From Isoetes taiwanensis (taxonomy: Eukaryota; Streptophyta; Lycopodiopsida; Isoetales; Isoetaceae): 64,000 bases of DNA. Below the pieces are notes generated by a model. The model did no database searches. It had not been told where the DNA came from and saw only the letters and a list, made by a program, of their open reading frames with translations. The translations under genes were made by a program, and so were the position numbers. Position 1 is the first letter of the stretch. Each line of letters starts with the position of its first letter. Where the stretch lies: assembly GCA_021234155.1 (NCBI GenBank), contig JAJEKV010000052.1, forward strand, positions 8,643,358-8,707,357, given 5' to 3'. Below are positions 50,976 through 62,408 of the stretch, piece by piece.

Positions 50976-52703
50976 CTATTTGTCGGCGGGGGCGGTTAGG
51001 GGATTGATGGCCCACGATAGAAGGGGATGGCGAAGTAGAGGGCGGCGAATGTCGCGAAAGCAACGGAAGGTGAAGCAACTTGGCGGGGCGATGCAGCTGT
51101 AAGGGCAGGCAGTGGCATGGTCAGGGGCTGCTGGAGGGTTAGCAGGATTCGCAGCAGCATTTGGCGGCTTGAAAATTTGCATCTTACCCCGAATCAGTCC
51201 TGCAGCTCCTCCCTGTCTGCGAATGCTTTTAACTTTGGCCAACTTCATTACTGCCCGGTCTTCTTACTAGGCCGGGTCGTCTCTCGGTCAACATACAAGC
51301 GGTTCCCTTCAGTTTACTACCACGGCGTGGGATAGGATAAGCTTTCACTTGACATCTCGTGACGTAGAACGGTGACTACCCGTGGGCAGGCTATACCATG
51401 GCATGGCATCGCCCTAATAATATGTAATCGGGTACGAGGGGAATGTCATTCGAGCAAGAATCAACATTTGGAGCCGGTTTATGAGGTCCTCCCCGCCTCT
51501 TAAATCGGTGCCACGTACCACCACATTGTGGCTTCTCCCTCGGCTCATGGAACTCTCATTTTTGGGTCAATCTTGCCCGCCACAACGAGTTGTTTGTTGT
51601 CGGCCGGGCATAGGCCGTGGCCTACGTTAGGCCGGGGTGGCATTGAGTGGCTTGGGGTGCAAGATGCTTGACGGCCACCGACGCCTTGCGCACTCTTGGG
51701 GCGGTGGGGCTGCCTTGGCGGTATAGTGGTCTCTCCTTCACGAAGCTCGGGAGCTTAGCTCTGCTGAAATTGTTGCTGCCTTGTCAATTCACGATGCACC
51801 GGGCCGCAATTGCTCATGAGCCTCCCATTGAGGCCCTTGCCTTGTTCAGTGATGGCTGCCCTCGGCTCTTGCACCTTCCGATCTTGGTCATGGAGCTATG
51901 CTCCAGATCCGCCTGGCGAGTCCAGCCTAGGGTTCATTGCGGATGAGGCCACTTCTTGTGTCTCAACCCTAGTTTGAAGGGCTCTCAATTGTGGCTGGCT
52001 CTCTTCAAAAGCGACTGAACTTTTCGCATCCGCGATGGCAGCCTCCTCGACCTCGATTGAAGGCGGGAGATGGTTGTCATTGTCTCTTGCTCAACACATT
52101 GCTTGTCCTCTGTCATGGTTTCAATGGCGGTGGACATGGAATCCATCTTGAACTGCATGTCGCCAAGACTCTTCTTGTCCTTACGCCTTCCGAGTGCACT
52201 AGGCGAAGGCCATCTTCTAGGTGTCTTTGTATCGGGTCTCCATCTTTGGAAACACGCCGTTTTTCAAGAGCCACCGCCTCTTGAGCAATTTGGGTCGCGG
52301 AGGCCTGCATTTCCTCGCCAAGCAAGCAATTCGAAGCTTTGTTGCCCTCGCCATTGCTTGAACCTTGTTTCGGTGCTCCTCAACCGCCTTTGGTTTGGTG
52401 GTGGTGAAGCCCTGGATACGACTTTGCCGCTAGGCTAGAGTATCTGTCATAGGCCCTGTCGAGCTATGTTTGTTGCACGAGACTTTGCCCTTCTCTTTTT
52501 TCAATGTGCACCTATCAATTTTGCCGGTGTCATGCGGGTCGCGATTGGGGATGGCATCTATGTACTCTTCCAATAGAAGTTTTGCTGCCATATGCGCACT
52601 AGGTAGAGGGGATCAGCGATGTCGCACCATCCACATGCATATCTCAGGGGTTGGATGAAGGGACGCAGGGCTCGTCCGGCTCTTCTATCACTGGAGTTGC
52701 CAT
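50976..52703 (-). pseudogene. LINE ORF1, fragmented
   Basis: Starts MATPVIEEPDEPCVPSSNP at 52703, as the first copy starts MAT, and stops after 19 codons in this frame. A helical Gln/Glu/Arg-rich region is visible at 52113-52325 (QASATQIAQEAVALEKRRVS). The C-terminal conserved tail at 50976-51248 reads MKLAKVKSIRRQGGAAGLIR then GKMQIFKPP. It is clearly the homologue of 3959-5247 but is more broken. Confidence 0.6.
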
Positions 52704-52719
52704 GAATAGGGTGTCACCC

Positions 52720-52990
52720 TACAGACGCTTGTCTGAAAGCCTTCAAGCACTTTGATCACGCACAACCTCTGTCCCTTTACAGACGCCCGTCCGAAAGCTT
52801 CCACATGTCAGAAGCAGGCGCAGGCTTCCAAGTGCAAGAAGCAAGTGCAGGCTCTTTCAGACACCTGTCTGAAAGTGTTCAAGTGCATAAATCAAGCGCA
52901 GCCTCAAGTGCAACCTCTGCCACCTTACAGACGCTTGTCTGAAATGAAAATAAGCAATGGTTTTCCCTCTTACAGACAACATTGGTTGTC
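52720..52990. repeat. CAGACgcttGTCTG hairpin monomers upstream of LINE ORF1
   Basis: Five spaced units of TTACAGACGCTTGTCTGAAA type: 52722-52735, 52780-52793, 52858-52871, 52928-52941 and 52973-52990. Spacing is 45-78 bp, with TTCAAGTGCA-like words between them. Each unit is a small palindrome. They begin ~20 bp from the LINE ORF1 start, so they may be its 5' untranslated region or promoter. Confidence 0.65.
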
Positions 52991-53274
52991 AAAAAATCAA
53001 AAAATATAATAAATAAAGAATAACGCAAAAAATCAATACTTAGCCTCTAGAGGCACAAAATATATGGATGAAAAAACAAATTAACCAGTGAGTCGTGAAA
53101 AGGAACCTCTGCCCTGGCAGAACAAGGGTCAATACAATGAACATCATGCCCACAAAAGGTGCAACTCAACTAATTAAGACAGACTAGGTCATCGTTGTCG
53201 GGCGAGTTTGAGACGTCGTGCTTCATCAACAAAAAAAAGGAGTGAAAATATGGCCATCAAAATCTAGAGCTATC

Positions 53275-53784
53275 TCATAGCCTTCCGTATCTGCAACAAT
53301 CAAGATATCGAGCAAAAGACGTCTTACCCCCTTCCACAATTGTAAGAACATCATTAGGAATCGAAGGGCTCAATGCGGACAAGTGAGAATATAAATCGTT
53401 AGAGCGTTCTTGCATAGAGGACAAGAATTTGTACTGGTATCTAATTGGATCACTCTTAAAGGTAGTTATAGCATGAGAAGCGCATTCCTGAATCTCCAAC
53501 CTCAAGACCTCGAGCTTCTCATCAATATGAAATTGACTAGATAAAGAACTTTATAAGTCTTGGATCTAAGCAGACTGGAGCTTTATCGCTTGCAGAAGTT
53601 TATTATTAGCATCCAAAGAAGAACTCGGAACCGTAGAATCTTTACCCACCAAGGGAGGAGCATTTTGAGATATAAGAGCATGGGAAGAATTCAGAGTGGA
53701 ATTAGGCAGATCAGACGATGAACTTGGAGAAAAACCAAAACCCGAAGCCAAAGGATTTGAAAAGTTAGAATTCAAAGTAGCCAT
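53275..53784 (-). pseudogene. helical protein ORF with two in-frame stops, unknown family
   Basis: A single frame from MATLNSNFSNPLASGF to RYLDCCRYGRL, interrupted only by TAG and TAA at ~53549-53568 (QSA*IQDL*SSLSSQFH). The first part is Ser/Asn/Pro-rich. The rest is helical (EKLEVLRLEIQECASHAITT; FLSSMQERSNDLYSHLSALS). About 170 residues. It could be ORF1 or a gag-like product of a retroelement, or a small exon pair. No match recognised. Confidence 0.4.
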
Positions 53785-54019
53785 ATTGGACGGAACGGAA
53801 GGAATAGCCGATTCACGGGAGCAGAGGCATTACGCCCGTAGGGCTTCGAGGCGGCGCCGCCAGCCGAGGCGGCCGAGAAGTCCTACCAGGGCGTGATGCT
53901 CTGGTGCGTGGACATGGTTGAAATCACTATTTGGGGCTACAATGAGTAGCCAGAAGATTCTTTTGGGAGTCTTTCCTCGCACTTAGTCACTTGCCAAGAA
54001 GCGGACATTTCATTTGTGA

Positions 54020-54289
54020 AGGTCTTGGCTTATTTGGCTAATCTGGAAGAGACGGAGATCTAAGGTCTTCCAAAATGCAGTGCCTAGTCCCATCCGCTTG
54101 ATACCTATCATGAGGTATAAGTTATGGCAGGCATATCAGTTATCAAGTTTGTTTGCCCAGAAAAAGTTGGAGATATGTTCATTTTTGCAAATCGTTCATG
54201 AGAATGGCCTCTTTATTCATTTAGCCCCTTGAGAATGATCTCATTGTACTTGGTCTCATTGTAGACTCTTAATATATTCTTGAATTCTT

Positions 54290-54325
<36 letters not shown>
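54020..54325 (+). mobile_element. 3' end of an L1-type LINE with poly(A)
   Basis: 54026-54200 translates (frame of TGG at 54026) to WLIWLIWKRRRSKVFQNAVP, the C-terminal 'W..W..WK.R...F' block of plant L1-type ORF2. The same block occurs in the LINE at 55995 (GWLLWSIWKRRRLFIF). A poly(A) of about 39 bases at 54287-54325 ends the element. The left limit is uncertain and could reach ~53830. No target duplication was found. Confidence 0.65.
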
Positions 54326-54326
<1 letters not shown>

Positions 54327-54327
<1 letters not shown>

Positions 54328-55690
54328 ATCCATAATGTTCCAATAGACCAATAGACCAATGGAACTGCCCATGCACAAACATTTAGCACAATGGTCAAGA
54401 TAAATTATGGCCCGTCACACCAACTTATATAAAAAAGCTTATGTTACTTGGATTTCTTATCATGTATAGTTTGAGGGGTCTATTTGTTGATCTCACAAAA
54501 TACTCCTTCAAGCGCCTCAACAGCATCTTAGAAGGAAACATCAAGTACACACTGTTAAAAGACTAAAAAGATGTAAGAGGCATCTTGCAGACTAAGTTCA
54601 TCATCTTCAATTTTGTAAGGATCAGGAATGCTCTTCATGTTATCCAGCTATAACTTGAAAGTTAAATATATGAACAATGGACTTGAAATTCTTACTAATG
54701 CAATACATTGTGTCCACAGAGTTGACAGATCCATATTTTATCTTTCTAGAGTGTGTAGGCAGTGCAGAAAAGACAGAACCCATTCAAATGTAGGACAGTG
54801 AGGATGCTGGTGAAGAGATTCCCATCCTTGTGCAAAAAAGGTAAGCTACGAGTGAAACGTATTGCTATTACATTTTTCTTCACAATGTCTGTCAAAATTG
54901 ATAAGCTGATAAGGGGGACTCAGAATCCTGCAATCCAACTCTAATGCAGTATGAGAAAATTTGCCCAAGAAAGTTCACGCTAATATGGCAATCAATAATT
55001 TCTGATACCCAAGTCCAGCTTGGCCATTCATCATTTTAGAAAATTTCAAGTCTAGCAGAGGTATCTATGCTTGCATTTCAATCCAACAATAGTTTGCAAC
55101 CTAAGTCTAGCTTGATGCACCACCAACTCTACGAAGTCCTAGATTTGACAAACTTGATTGTCAATAAATATGCCTCTTATTGAAGATCCATTTTTATCTT
55201 TATAGAGTTTGTAGGTAGTGTAGAAAAGACGAGTGTAAGTGGAAGAATGCCTCGAAAAGAACCCATTCAGTTGCAGGACGGTGGGGATGCTAGTGAAGAG
55301 ATTCCCATATGGGTGAAGGGTATTGCTATTATGTTTTTCTTCACAATGTCTGTCAAAATTGATATTTAAAAAGGGATTCAGAAACCTGCATTTGCAATAT
55401 GAGAAAATTTGTTCAAGAAAGTTCATGCTAATATGGCAGTCAACAGTTTCTGATATCCAAGTCCAGCTTGGCCATTCATCATTTTGGAAATTTTTCAAGT
55501 CCAATAGAGTTGTCCACACTTGCATTTCAATTCAACAATAGTTTGCTATCTAAGTCTAGCTTGGTGCACCAACAACTCTAGGAAGTCTTAGATTTGACAA
55601 ACTTGATTGTTATTAAATATGCCTCTTATGTTTTTCTTGTTGCAAATGGGCAACTATGGGGGAGGAGTCAAGACCGATAGTATATATGGA
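54327..55690. repeat. repeat units R1 and R2 (direct, diverged)
   Basis: About 800 bp of unit R1 is followed by a partial second copy. Markers: GTAGGCAGTG.AGAAAAG, GTGAAGAGATTCCCAT, TTCTTCACAATGTCTGTCAA, CAAGTCCAGCTTGGCCATTC and GGAAGTCCTAGATTTG occur at ~54760-55140, again at ~55190-55595, and a third time at ~57830-58205. The front half (GACCAATAGACCAA.., CTCACAAAATACTCCTT..) recurs at 55691. No intact gene; short minus-strand frames (for example 128 codons at 55139-55525) are not conserved between copies. Confidence 0.75.
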
Positions 55691-55994
55691 TTTGACCAAT
55701 AGACCAACAGAACTACCCATGCACAAAAATTTAGCACAATGGTCAAGATAAATTATGGCCTGTCGCACCAACTTATCTAAAAAAGCTTATGTTATTTTGG
55801 TTTCTTATCGTGTATAGGTGGTGGGGTCAAATTTGTTGATCTCACAAAATACTCCTTTAAGCGCCTCAACAGCATCTTGGAAGGAAGCACCAAGTACACA
55901 CTATTAAAAGACTAAAAAGATGTATGAGCCATCTTGCAGACTAAGTTTATCATCTTCAATTTTGTTAGGATAGGATTAGGAATGCTCTTCATGT
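55691..55994. repeat. repeat unit R3, left part, split by LINE insertion
   Basis: Copy of 54340-54640. It ends in AGGAATGCTCTTCATGT (55978-55994), which is duplicated at 57705-57721 after the LINE. The unit continues at 57722. Confidence 0.8.
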
Positions 55995-56016
55995 AGGGTG
56001 GCAAAAATGTACAGCT

Positions 56017-56619
56017 TTGTGGACGTTGGACAGTCCCATCCCTCCCTGTATTTTGGACTATCCATGGAAGATTCTTTTGCATGGCAATACCACAAAGTTG
56101 CTTGGTATCCCAGTTGGAATTCATGTCTCTGCTTCAGATGCTTGGGATGAAATCATTAGTGGGTTGCAAAAGCACTTGTTTTGGTGGAATACAGCTAAAC
56201 TGTCCATGCCCGGTAGAATCACTGTGGCTAAATGTGTTCTTAATAATACTCATGTCTACATGGCATCTGCTCTATTAGCTCCGCAGTGTAAGATGGAGGA
56301 GATTGTGCGTATTGTCAGAAATTTTATTTGGGGTGGAAATGAGCTAGGAGCGGTGGTCAAGGTAGCTTGGCCGAAATGCATTAGACCTAAGGCAGCTGGT
56401 GGTCTTGGTATGTTGGATTTTCACCTCCAAAGCAAGGTGATGATATCAAAGTTCATTTGGAGGATTCTCATTGGTAAGGATGATTCTCCCGGCCCGAGGT
56501 TGTTGGTGCAAAATCGATTCAAAGATTGTCTCCCATTTCATAAGGCCACCATTAAGCCCCCCTTCCTTGGGCTTTGCTTTATCATATGCATCCATATCCT
56601 AATGCTTCTCCCTTTCTAA
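56017..56619 (+). pseudogene. L1-type ORF2, post-RT region
   Basis: 200 open codons, but the LINE is truncated and the apparent Met start is not a real initiation site. Blocks: TKLLGIPVGIHVSASDAWDE, AKLSMPGRITVAKCVLNNTH, IVRNFIWGGNELGAVVKVAW, KAAGGLGMLDFHLQSKVMIS. These are the usual 'YLG.P', 'LS.AGR..L', 'NF.WGG' and 'GGLG' elements between RT and the zinc domain in plant L1 ORF2. The tail after ~170 codons leaves the real frame. Confidence 0.8.
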
Positions 56620-57094
56620 AGGGGTTGCTTGTCGCTTGGGACACCGCCGTCTCTTTTCCATATTAATCCCCGAGGCATGTCTTCGTTGTCCACTCCATGC
56701 CGGTGGATTCCTTTGCGTGACACCGCAGAGAATGTGCCTCTAAGTGTGGTTGTTCATCCAAAGACACAACGACGATGGGTAGCACCGGTATCGGCACTAT
56801 TGCGACTTGGTATGAGTCCGGTCATCTCATGTCATGGGAAGCATTTAGAACAAAGTTCTTGTTGTACGTGATGGGGACAGAGTAATCTGAATCATATTGC
56901 TGCATTGTGGCCACGAGATTCTCGGTCCACGATTGAGGTAGTCGTATGGGGTTGCCATCGATATCCGGCCAGGCGGTTTGTGTCTTCGTGTATAAATTGC
57001 TTTTGCATTCCAAAATCCTGCCTCCATCTAATAGGTGGCATCTTCGTGTCCCTCCACAATGGAAAAGTGTTTGATATGGGTATGGGATAAGTTG

Positions 57095-57530
57095 CTTCAT
57101 CCCAAAGTAGTAGTTTTGTGGTGGCAAGTGATCCATAGATGCCTCGAGTCAATTGTGTTAGTCCATAAAATGGATAATCGGATTTCGTGAGCTCGGCCCT
57201 TTATGCCAGCAAAGGGTTGAGAGTATTGAGCATTGTTTTTCTTGTGTGAGCGGCTTCGCAGGCATGGTCTTGGTTGTTGACCCTTTTGGCATCGCTTTCG
57301 ATCTAGCCAAAGAAATATTGCTTGCTATCTATCCTGATGCTTGGCCCAAACTACGGAAACGAGCTTTTCATCTCGCATGTGGCTGGCTTTTATGGTCAAT
57401 TTGGAAGAGAAGGAGGTTGTTTATCTTTAAGGGTGTGGATACTGCAGATGAGATTGTTCTTCAGTGGGCGCAAAATAAAATTGTTATGGCTTACAATTGT
57501 TCTTCTCTTGTCAAGAGAAGAAAGTACTGA
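57095..57530 (+). pseudogene. L1-type ORF2 zf-RVT domain and C-terminus
   Basis: KLLHPKVVVLWWQVIHRCL at ~57090-57145, then in a second frame CELGPLCQQRVESIEHCFSC (57188-57250; one Cys is inferred because the printed frame starts RELGPL). This is the C..C...H...C zinc pattern of zf-RVT. A third frame, 57246-57530, carries GWLLWSIWKRRRLFIFKG and the C-terminus. Two frame changes. Confidence 0.7.
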
Positions 57531-57721
57531 TCTGGCATACTTACCTTCAGATTCATTCTTTTGCATAGGCAGGTGGTTGTGCTCAGTTGGATCGGTTTGT
57601 CCACTGGGGTTATAATCCTGTCTTTGCATTTTATGTTGCTCTGGTTTTCAGTTGGTGAATAAAGCTTGTCGTCCTTCAAAAAAAAAAAAAAAAAAAAAAA
57701 AAAAAGGAATGCTCTTCATGT

Positions 57722-58370
57722 TATCCAGCCATAACTTTAAGGTTAGATATATGAACAATGGACTTGAAATTCTTGCTATTGCAATACACTGTATTCACAG
57801 AGTTGAAATATCCATATTTTATCTTTCTAGATTTTGTAGGCAGTTCAAATGCAGGATAGTGAAATGCTGGTGAAGAGATTCCCATTCTTGTGCAAAAAAG
57901 GCAGGCTTTGAGTGAAGGGTATTGCTATTACGTTTTTCTTTACAATGTCTGTCAAAATTGATAAGATGATAAGGGGACTCAGAAGCCTGCGATCCAGCTT
58001 TAATGCAGTATGAAAAAATTTGTTCAAGAAAGTTCATGCTAATATGGCAGTCAGTAATTTCTGATAACCAAGTCCATCTTGGCCATTCATCATTTTAAAA
58101 AAATTTCAAGTCTAGCAGAGGTATCCATGCTTGCATTTCAATCCAACAATAGTTTGCTACCTAAGTCTGGCTTGGTGCACCACCAACTCTAGGAAGTCCT
58201 AGATTTGGCAAACTTGATTGTCAATAAATATGCCTCTTATTGTCAGATCCATATTTTCATCTTTCTAGAGTTTGTAGGCAGTGTAGAAAAGGCATGCCGA
58301 AAAAGAACCCATTCAGCTGCAGGCCAGTGGGATCCCATCCTTGTGCAAAAAAGGCAAGCTATGGGGAGGG
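57722..58370. repeat. repeat unit R3, right part
   Basis: Continues the unit interrupted by the LINE: TTATCCAGCCATAACTTTAA, GTGAAGAGATTCCCATTCTT, TTCTTTACAATGTCTGTCAA, GGAAGTCCTAGATTTGG, GTAGGCAGTGTAGAAAAGGC. It ends in a G-rich run (GGGGAGGGGGGAGGGGGG, 58363-58380). Confidence 0.75.
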
Positions 58371-58384
58371 GGGAGGGGGGGAGA

Positions 58385-61300
58385 GGTGATTTAATTCAAT
58401 GGTTCAATTTCGTAATACGTTTGATGTCCTTTTCATCGTTCGATGTGTTATATCCTATCCTAATATATATATATCTGTTATATATATACAATTACTTTAT
58501 GGGTTCTATGGGGGGTTAAAGTTATGTAGAGATTCATCCTGGCCGTCGATTTTTTGAGGTGGCGCGACAATAGCCCTTGGATTTGATGGGGGGGCATGCA
58601 TGGGGCATGCATGGGGCATGCACCCCATCCCTGGGCCATCGATCGGGCACGCGAGAAATCGTGGCCCTTGATTTCTTTTAGGGAAGGTGCAAGGAAGGTG
58701 CCCCTTTATTTGGGGCTTTTGATATAGACCGTTGGATTTAGGGGTTCGATCTGGGCCGTCGGTTAAGAAGTCAATACAAATTTAATGCAATTTAAAGCCA
58801 ATTTTATGAGGTGGCAAGGCACCCTATCAGAGCCGTTGGATCAAGGGATAGTGGTGAAATCTTGGCCCTTGGTGTCAAAAGCAAGGCTTGCATTAAATGT
58901 TGCTTGATGAGATGGGAAGCATTCTTAATGAAAAACACAAAAATCATTCAAAATGAAACGAAAGGTCATTAATAATGTTGTTAGGTGGCACGTATACGAA
59001 TATGAATCTCATTGAATGCTACTTTATGATGTGGCACTAAAGTGTATAAATTGCAAGGTGGCATATTTGGGCTTTTAATCTAGGCCCTTGCGATTGGAGC
59101 AGTTAATCTAAACCATAGGTGCAAAGTTAAATAATTTGCTATTCTCGTTTTCGAGCCCCTCCCAAATTTCATTAAAATGTCGTCGCAAAGCTTCGAGGTG
59201 GTGTTTGTCTCTGCCTTGCAGCCGGCAATTCCTTTGTTTGTTCAAGCTGTTGAGAGAGGTCTTGGTTCATGCCCACAGCTTTCTTTCGACTTTTTGTCTT
59301 AATGCTTGAGCAAATCCGAGCACTGGGCGTATGGCTGCTCTGTATTTTTTCAGATTCGAGCGTTTGGGACGATTATCCTTTTTGTATTCTTTTCTTTGAT
59401 TCTTGCTCGATTTTGAGTTGGGGGCGATTATCCTCTTCTAATGTGTTTTGTTTCGGTGCAGAATCTATGTGTTGTGACAGAGCTTAGCAGGGTTGGGTGA
59501 GCCCAGCTCATGCGTACAGGTTTATCTCTATCCCACATTGGCAAATCTACATTGGCATATTTGATTAAGCAAAGAGGTCGGCTGTCGACATGGAGGTGTC
59601 GCTACTCCGTCCACGATAAGCAAAGTGGTCAGATGTGATTTTCTTACATTCAAAGCTGTGGTTTCTCCCTGTTTTTTTACTGCATTGTGCAAATTGAGAA
59701 GTAAGGCATGATGGCATCGCATCTCATGGTGCCAATATGTCATAAGCAAGCAGGGCTTTGGGCAAATTGTTCTGGTTCGAATCTTCTGCGTCTATTGTGA
59801 TATGGCGGCACGCAACTATCTCAGATAGTGCGGATATTATCTGATACTATCTCTGCTATTATCGCTGGGAAGGCCAAGCTCATAGCAGACTAAAGACTCA
59901 ACTATTGCAACTGCATGTAAGTCTCTGCAGTAGGGCTTTGCAGTAGGGCTTGCAGCCTGTATTTAAAAGAAAAGAAAGGATAACATGAATCGAGCAGATT
60001 ATGCCTATGACAGATAGATCTGGCCACCTGAAACTTGGATTCTTAAAAGAAAAAAAAGTTCGCAGGGATTATATGCTTTCCTTGAGGAAGCGAATCTCAG
60101 AGGCAAGGAAGATGCAAGTTTAGTTTGTTCTGCCAATGCAGTATAATATCAATGAGATCAGTTTAATCTCATTTTGCACGTTTCTCCAATTTTTTTGTCT
60201 ATTTGGGATTTGGGTTTTTGATTTGATGCTTGCTTTTCTACCCAATTTCCCTGGGATATTCTATTGCAATCCGAAGCTTCATTACTTGCATTTGTGCATT
60301 TTGATTGAATGAACATTCTGCTCAAAAATTGCACCTCTGTTTTACGGAATGCATATCATGGAACTATCTGGTAATATGAAAGTCTATTGTTTTTGTATGT
60401 ATTTTTTTTTGCTAATTGGCTTTGTTTTTTGTATTTACAGGTTGGAAAGCAAGGATCGGGCGAATGAATCTAGCCAATATTCTTCTATTAGCTGTATTCT
60501 GTTGGTGCGGAAGCAAAAAAACCGTTTTGGGAGGAAGAAGCCGGAATTGTTATGCCCGGCCAAGAATCGAGCGTTCCTACATCTGATGCCAAGATTGTTG
60601 GTACCTGCTGGGCCATTCTTATTGCTGGTTCTAATGGATATTGGAGTTACAGACATCCGGTAACACTTAACTTTACGTTAAAAAAATGTCATTCATCAAG
60701 TTGTCAAATTATTCTTCACGTTGTACACTTAAGTCTGCAGACTGGTAGTGTTGGTACGATGTGATGTCACGTTCCACAAATCCATCTTTGACGAAAGGTT
60801 TGACTTTGACATTCATTCACGTCGACTCTTTTAGTTTAGCTTCGCTTTTCGATTTGACCTTGCCCCTTAAGGTAACTTCAACTTTCAATTTTCTTAATAA
60901 AATCTTCACCGAGAACTTTTAATGGTGATATTACTTTTGATAATAGACTGCCTTCCATTCAGGAACATTCTCTGATTGCATTTAAAGTTAGGATTCAAGG
61001 AAGAAAGGCAATGGCAATGAACCTCTTAGTGTAATCTCCATTATTTTGATGGAGATACACTCCAGGCTCAAATGATGGTGTGGAGTGCAAGAAAATTACC
61101 AATTCCAACAATTTTAAGGATTCCAAAAGGAGGACCATTATGGATTGGGAAACAAGCTTTCACCATGGCACTTCCACCAACATTGAATCATTCTTATTCT
61201 GTAGATGAAGAAGGTCTAACAAATAGTGGTGAACTTCTGACAACTAGAAGTTCTAAACAATGGTGTGCTTCCTCTAATGGCTATTAAGCAAGGGATTTAG

Positions 61301-61740
61301 CTTAAAACATCATGATTTTGAATTAGATGGACCATTTGTCTGACAGGACAATTGAGAATGTAAAAATCTCAAACAAAATGCACATTAAAGGCATTATTAC
61401 TTCACAGTATGTTGCCAATAAATCAATGGATTATTATGCTTGAATTCGATTTGAGCAAAAAACAATTTGGGATTTGTTTATGACTATATATTAAGAGAAA
61501 GACTACCAAATTATATGAAATTATATGGCAATGTCGACCGATTCAACTTCCAGTATGAGTTCTTCTAACTTAATTCTTGACACCCAACTTTAGAAGCTTG
61601 AATTTTACTCTCCGATCTTTGTAGACCATAGCCCATAGACCCATTTATAGTACAAAGACTTGTATATATATATATATACAAGAAAATTAATACGTCCTAC
61701 GGCGCATTGTTCCAGTTTTAGCATGTTCTTACGGTGTAAG
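58385..61740. other. gene-free region
   Basis: No credible coding frame; the longest plus-strand frames (60349-60663, 61072-61287) lack recognisable features. Short phrases such as GCCGTTGGAT and CTTGGCCCTTGG recur between 58700 and 59100. A tandem GGGGCATGCAT lies at 58592-58622, and a (TA)n run near 61664. Confidence 0.4.
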
Positions 61741-61749
61741 GCCCTATAG

Positions 61750-62300
61750 TGCTCTAGATAACCAACGATTCTACTGAGATTCTCTTAGATTCTCCTATAT
61801 TCTCTTAGAATTTTCTATTTTGATTGAGGTGCTTACCCATGAGCATTTAAAACCTTCTAAAATAATCTATTTTGGATCTGTGCAACATTTTTAAAACATT
61901 TTCTATTTTTAAACTGAGGCGCTTGCCCTGAGCATCTAGAATATTTTTTTTTCAAGATTTATATTGTACACCTTTATTATGAAACATTTTAGAACATTCT
62001 ATTGTCGCTCTTTGCAAAATCTTAAAAAAACTCCAAGATTTCATCAAGATTTTCTTAGATTCCCTTAGATATTATGAAGATTCCCTTAGATTCAATTAGA
62101 TTTTAAGAGATTCCATTAGACTTGTATATTTTCCTAGATTCTCTTACAATTTATGAGATTTCCTTATATTCCCTTTAATTCTCCTGGATTCCCTTACATT
62201 CTAGAAATTTCTAGAACATTTTAGAACTTTCTGGAACATTTTGAAAGTTTCAAAACATCCTAGAATATTATAGTCTATTTTATCTTAATTAGAACATTAC
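61750..62300. repeat. short-period repeats: CTTAGATTCTC words and a 10-bp TTC/GAA array
   Basis: The first part repeats (T)CTTAGATTC(T/C)C with irregular spacing. From 62198 to 62252 the sequence can be cut into eleven 5-bp units: ATTCT AGAAA TTTCT AGAAC ATTTT AGAAC, then TTTCT GGAAC ATTTT GAAAG TTTCA. This is alternating nTTCn/nGAAn, the arrangement of heat-shock elements, with three imperfect units. Confidence 0.6.
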
Positions 62301-62340
62301 CCTTAAGTATATTTGAAACATAAGTTTTTCATAGAATTAA

Positions 62341-62408
62341 TGCTTGGTCTAGTGGTTAGATTGGGGGGTTTGGGGGGTTGAGGACCAGGGTTCGAATCCC
62401 CACAATAA
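62341..62408 (+). mobile_element. tRNA-derived SINE head 1
   Basis: It has an A-box-like TGGTCTAGTGGTTAGA (62345-62360) and a B-box-like GGTTCGAATCC (62389-62399), spaced as in tRNA genes. The outer arms do not form an acceptor stem, so it is a tRNA-like internal RNA polymerase III promoter rather than a tRNA gene. The right part of the SINE is not defined. Confidence 0.6.

Larger units (their letters stand above)
47500..52703 (-). mobile_element. LINE retrotransposon, near full length, decayed
   Basis: Minus-strand LINE of the same family as 2481-5260. It runs from an ORF1 start at 52703 through endonuclease, linker, RT and C-terminal domain. Its 3' end is marked by a short (AAGAAT)n array on the plus strand (47502-47525), that is ATTCTT repeats on the element's sense strand rather than poly(A). 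Overall ~5.2 kb. All parts are recognisable but split over many frames. No target duplication was found. Confidence 0.8.
55995..57704 (+). mobile_element. 5'-truncated L1-type LINE with poly(A) and 17-bp TSD
   Basis: It is bounded by AGGAATGCTCTTCATGT on both sides (55978-55994 and 57705-57721) and ends in a poly(A) of ~27 bases (57678-57704). It contains only the 3' part of ORF2: post-RT region, zf-RVT zinc domain and C-terminal Trp-rich block. Truncation at the 5' end, poly(A) and a long target duplication are the marks of target-primed reverse transcription. It is a different family from the two minus-strand LINEs. Confidence 0.92.

Noticed and set aside
60349..60663. 104-codon plus-strand frame
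   Set aside because: Composition changes from Phe/Cys-rich to Lys/Arg-rich with no domain; nothing supports coding.
62341..62408. Functional tRNA gene
   Set aside because: A and B boxes are present but the ends cannot pair as an acceptor stem and no plausible anticodon arm is seen; a SINE head is more likely.
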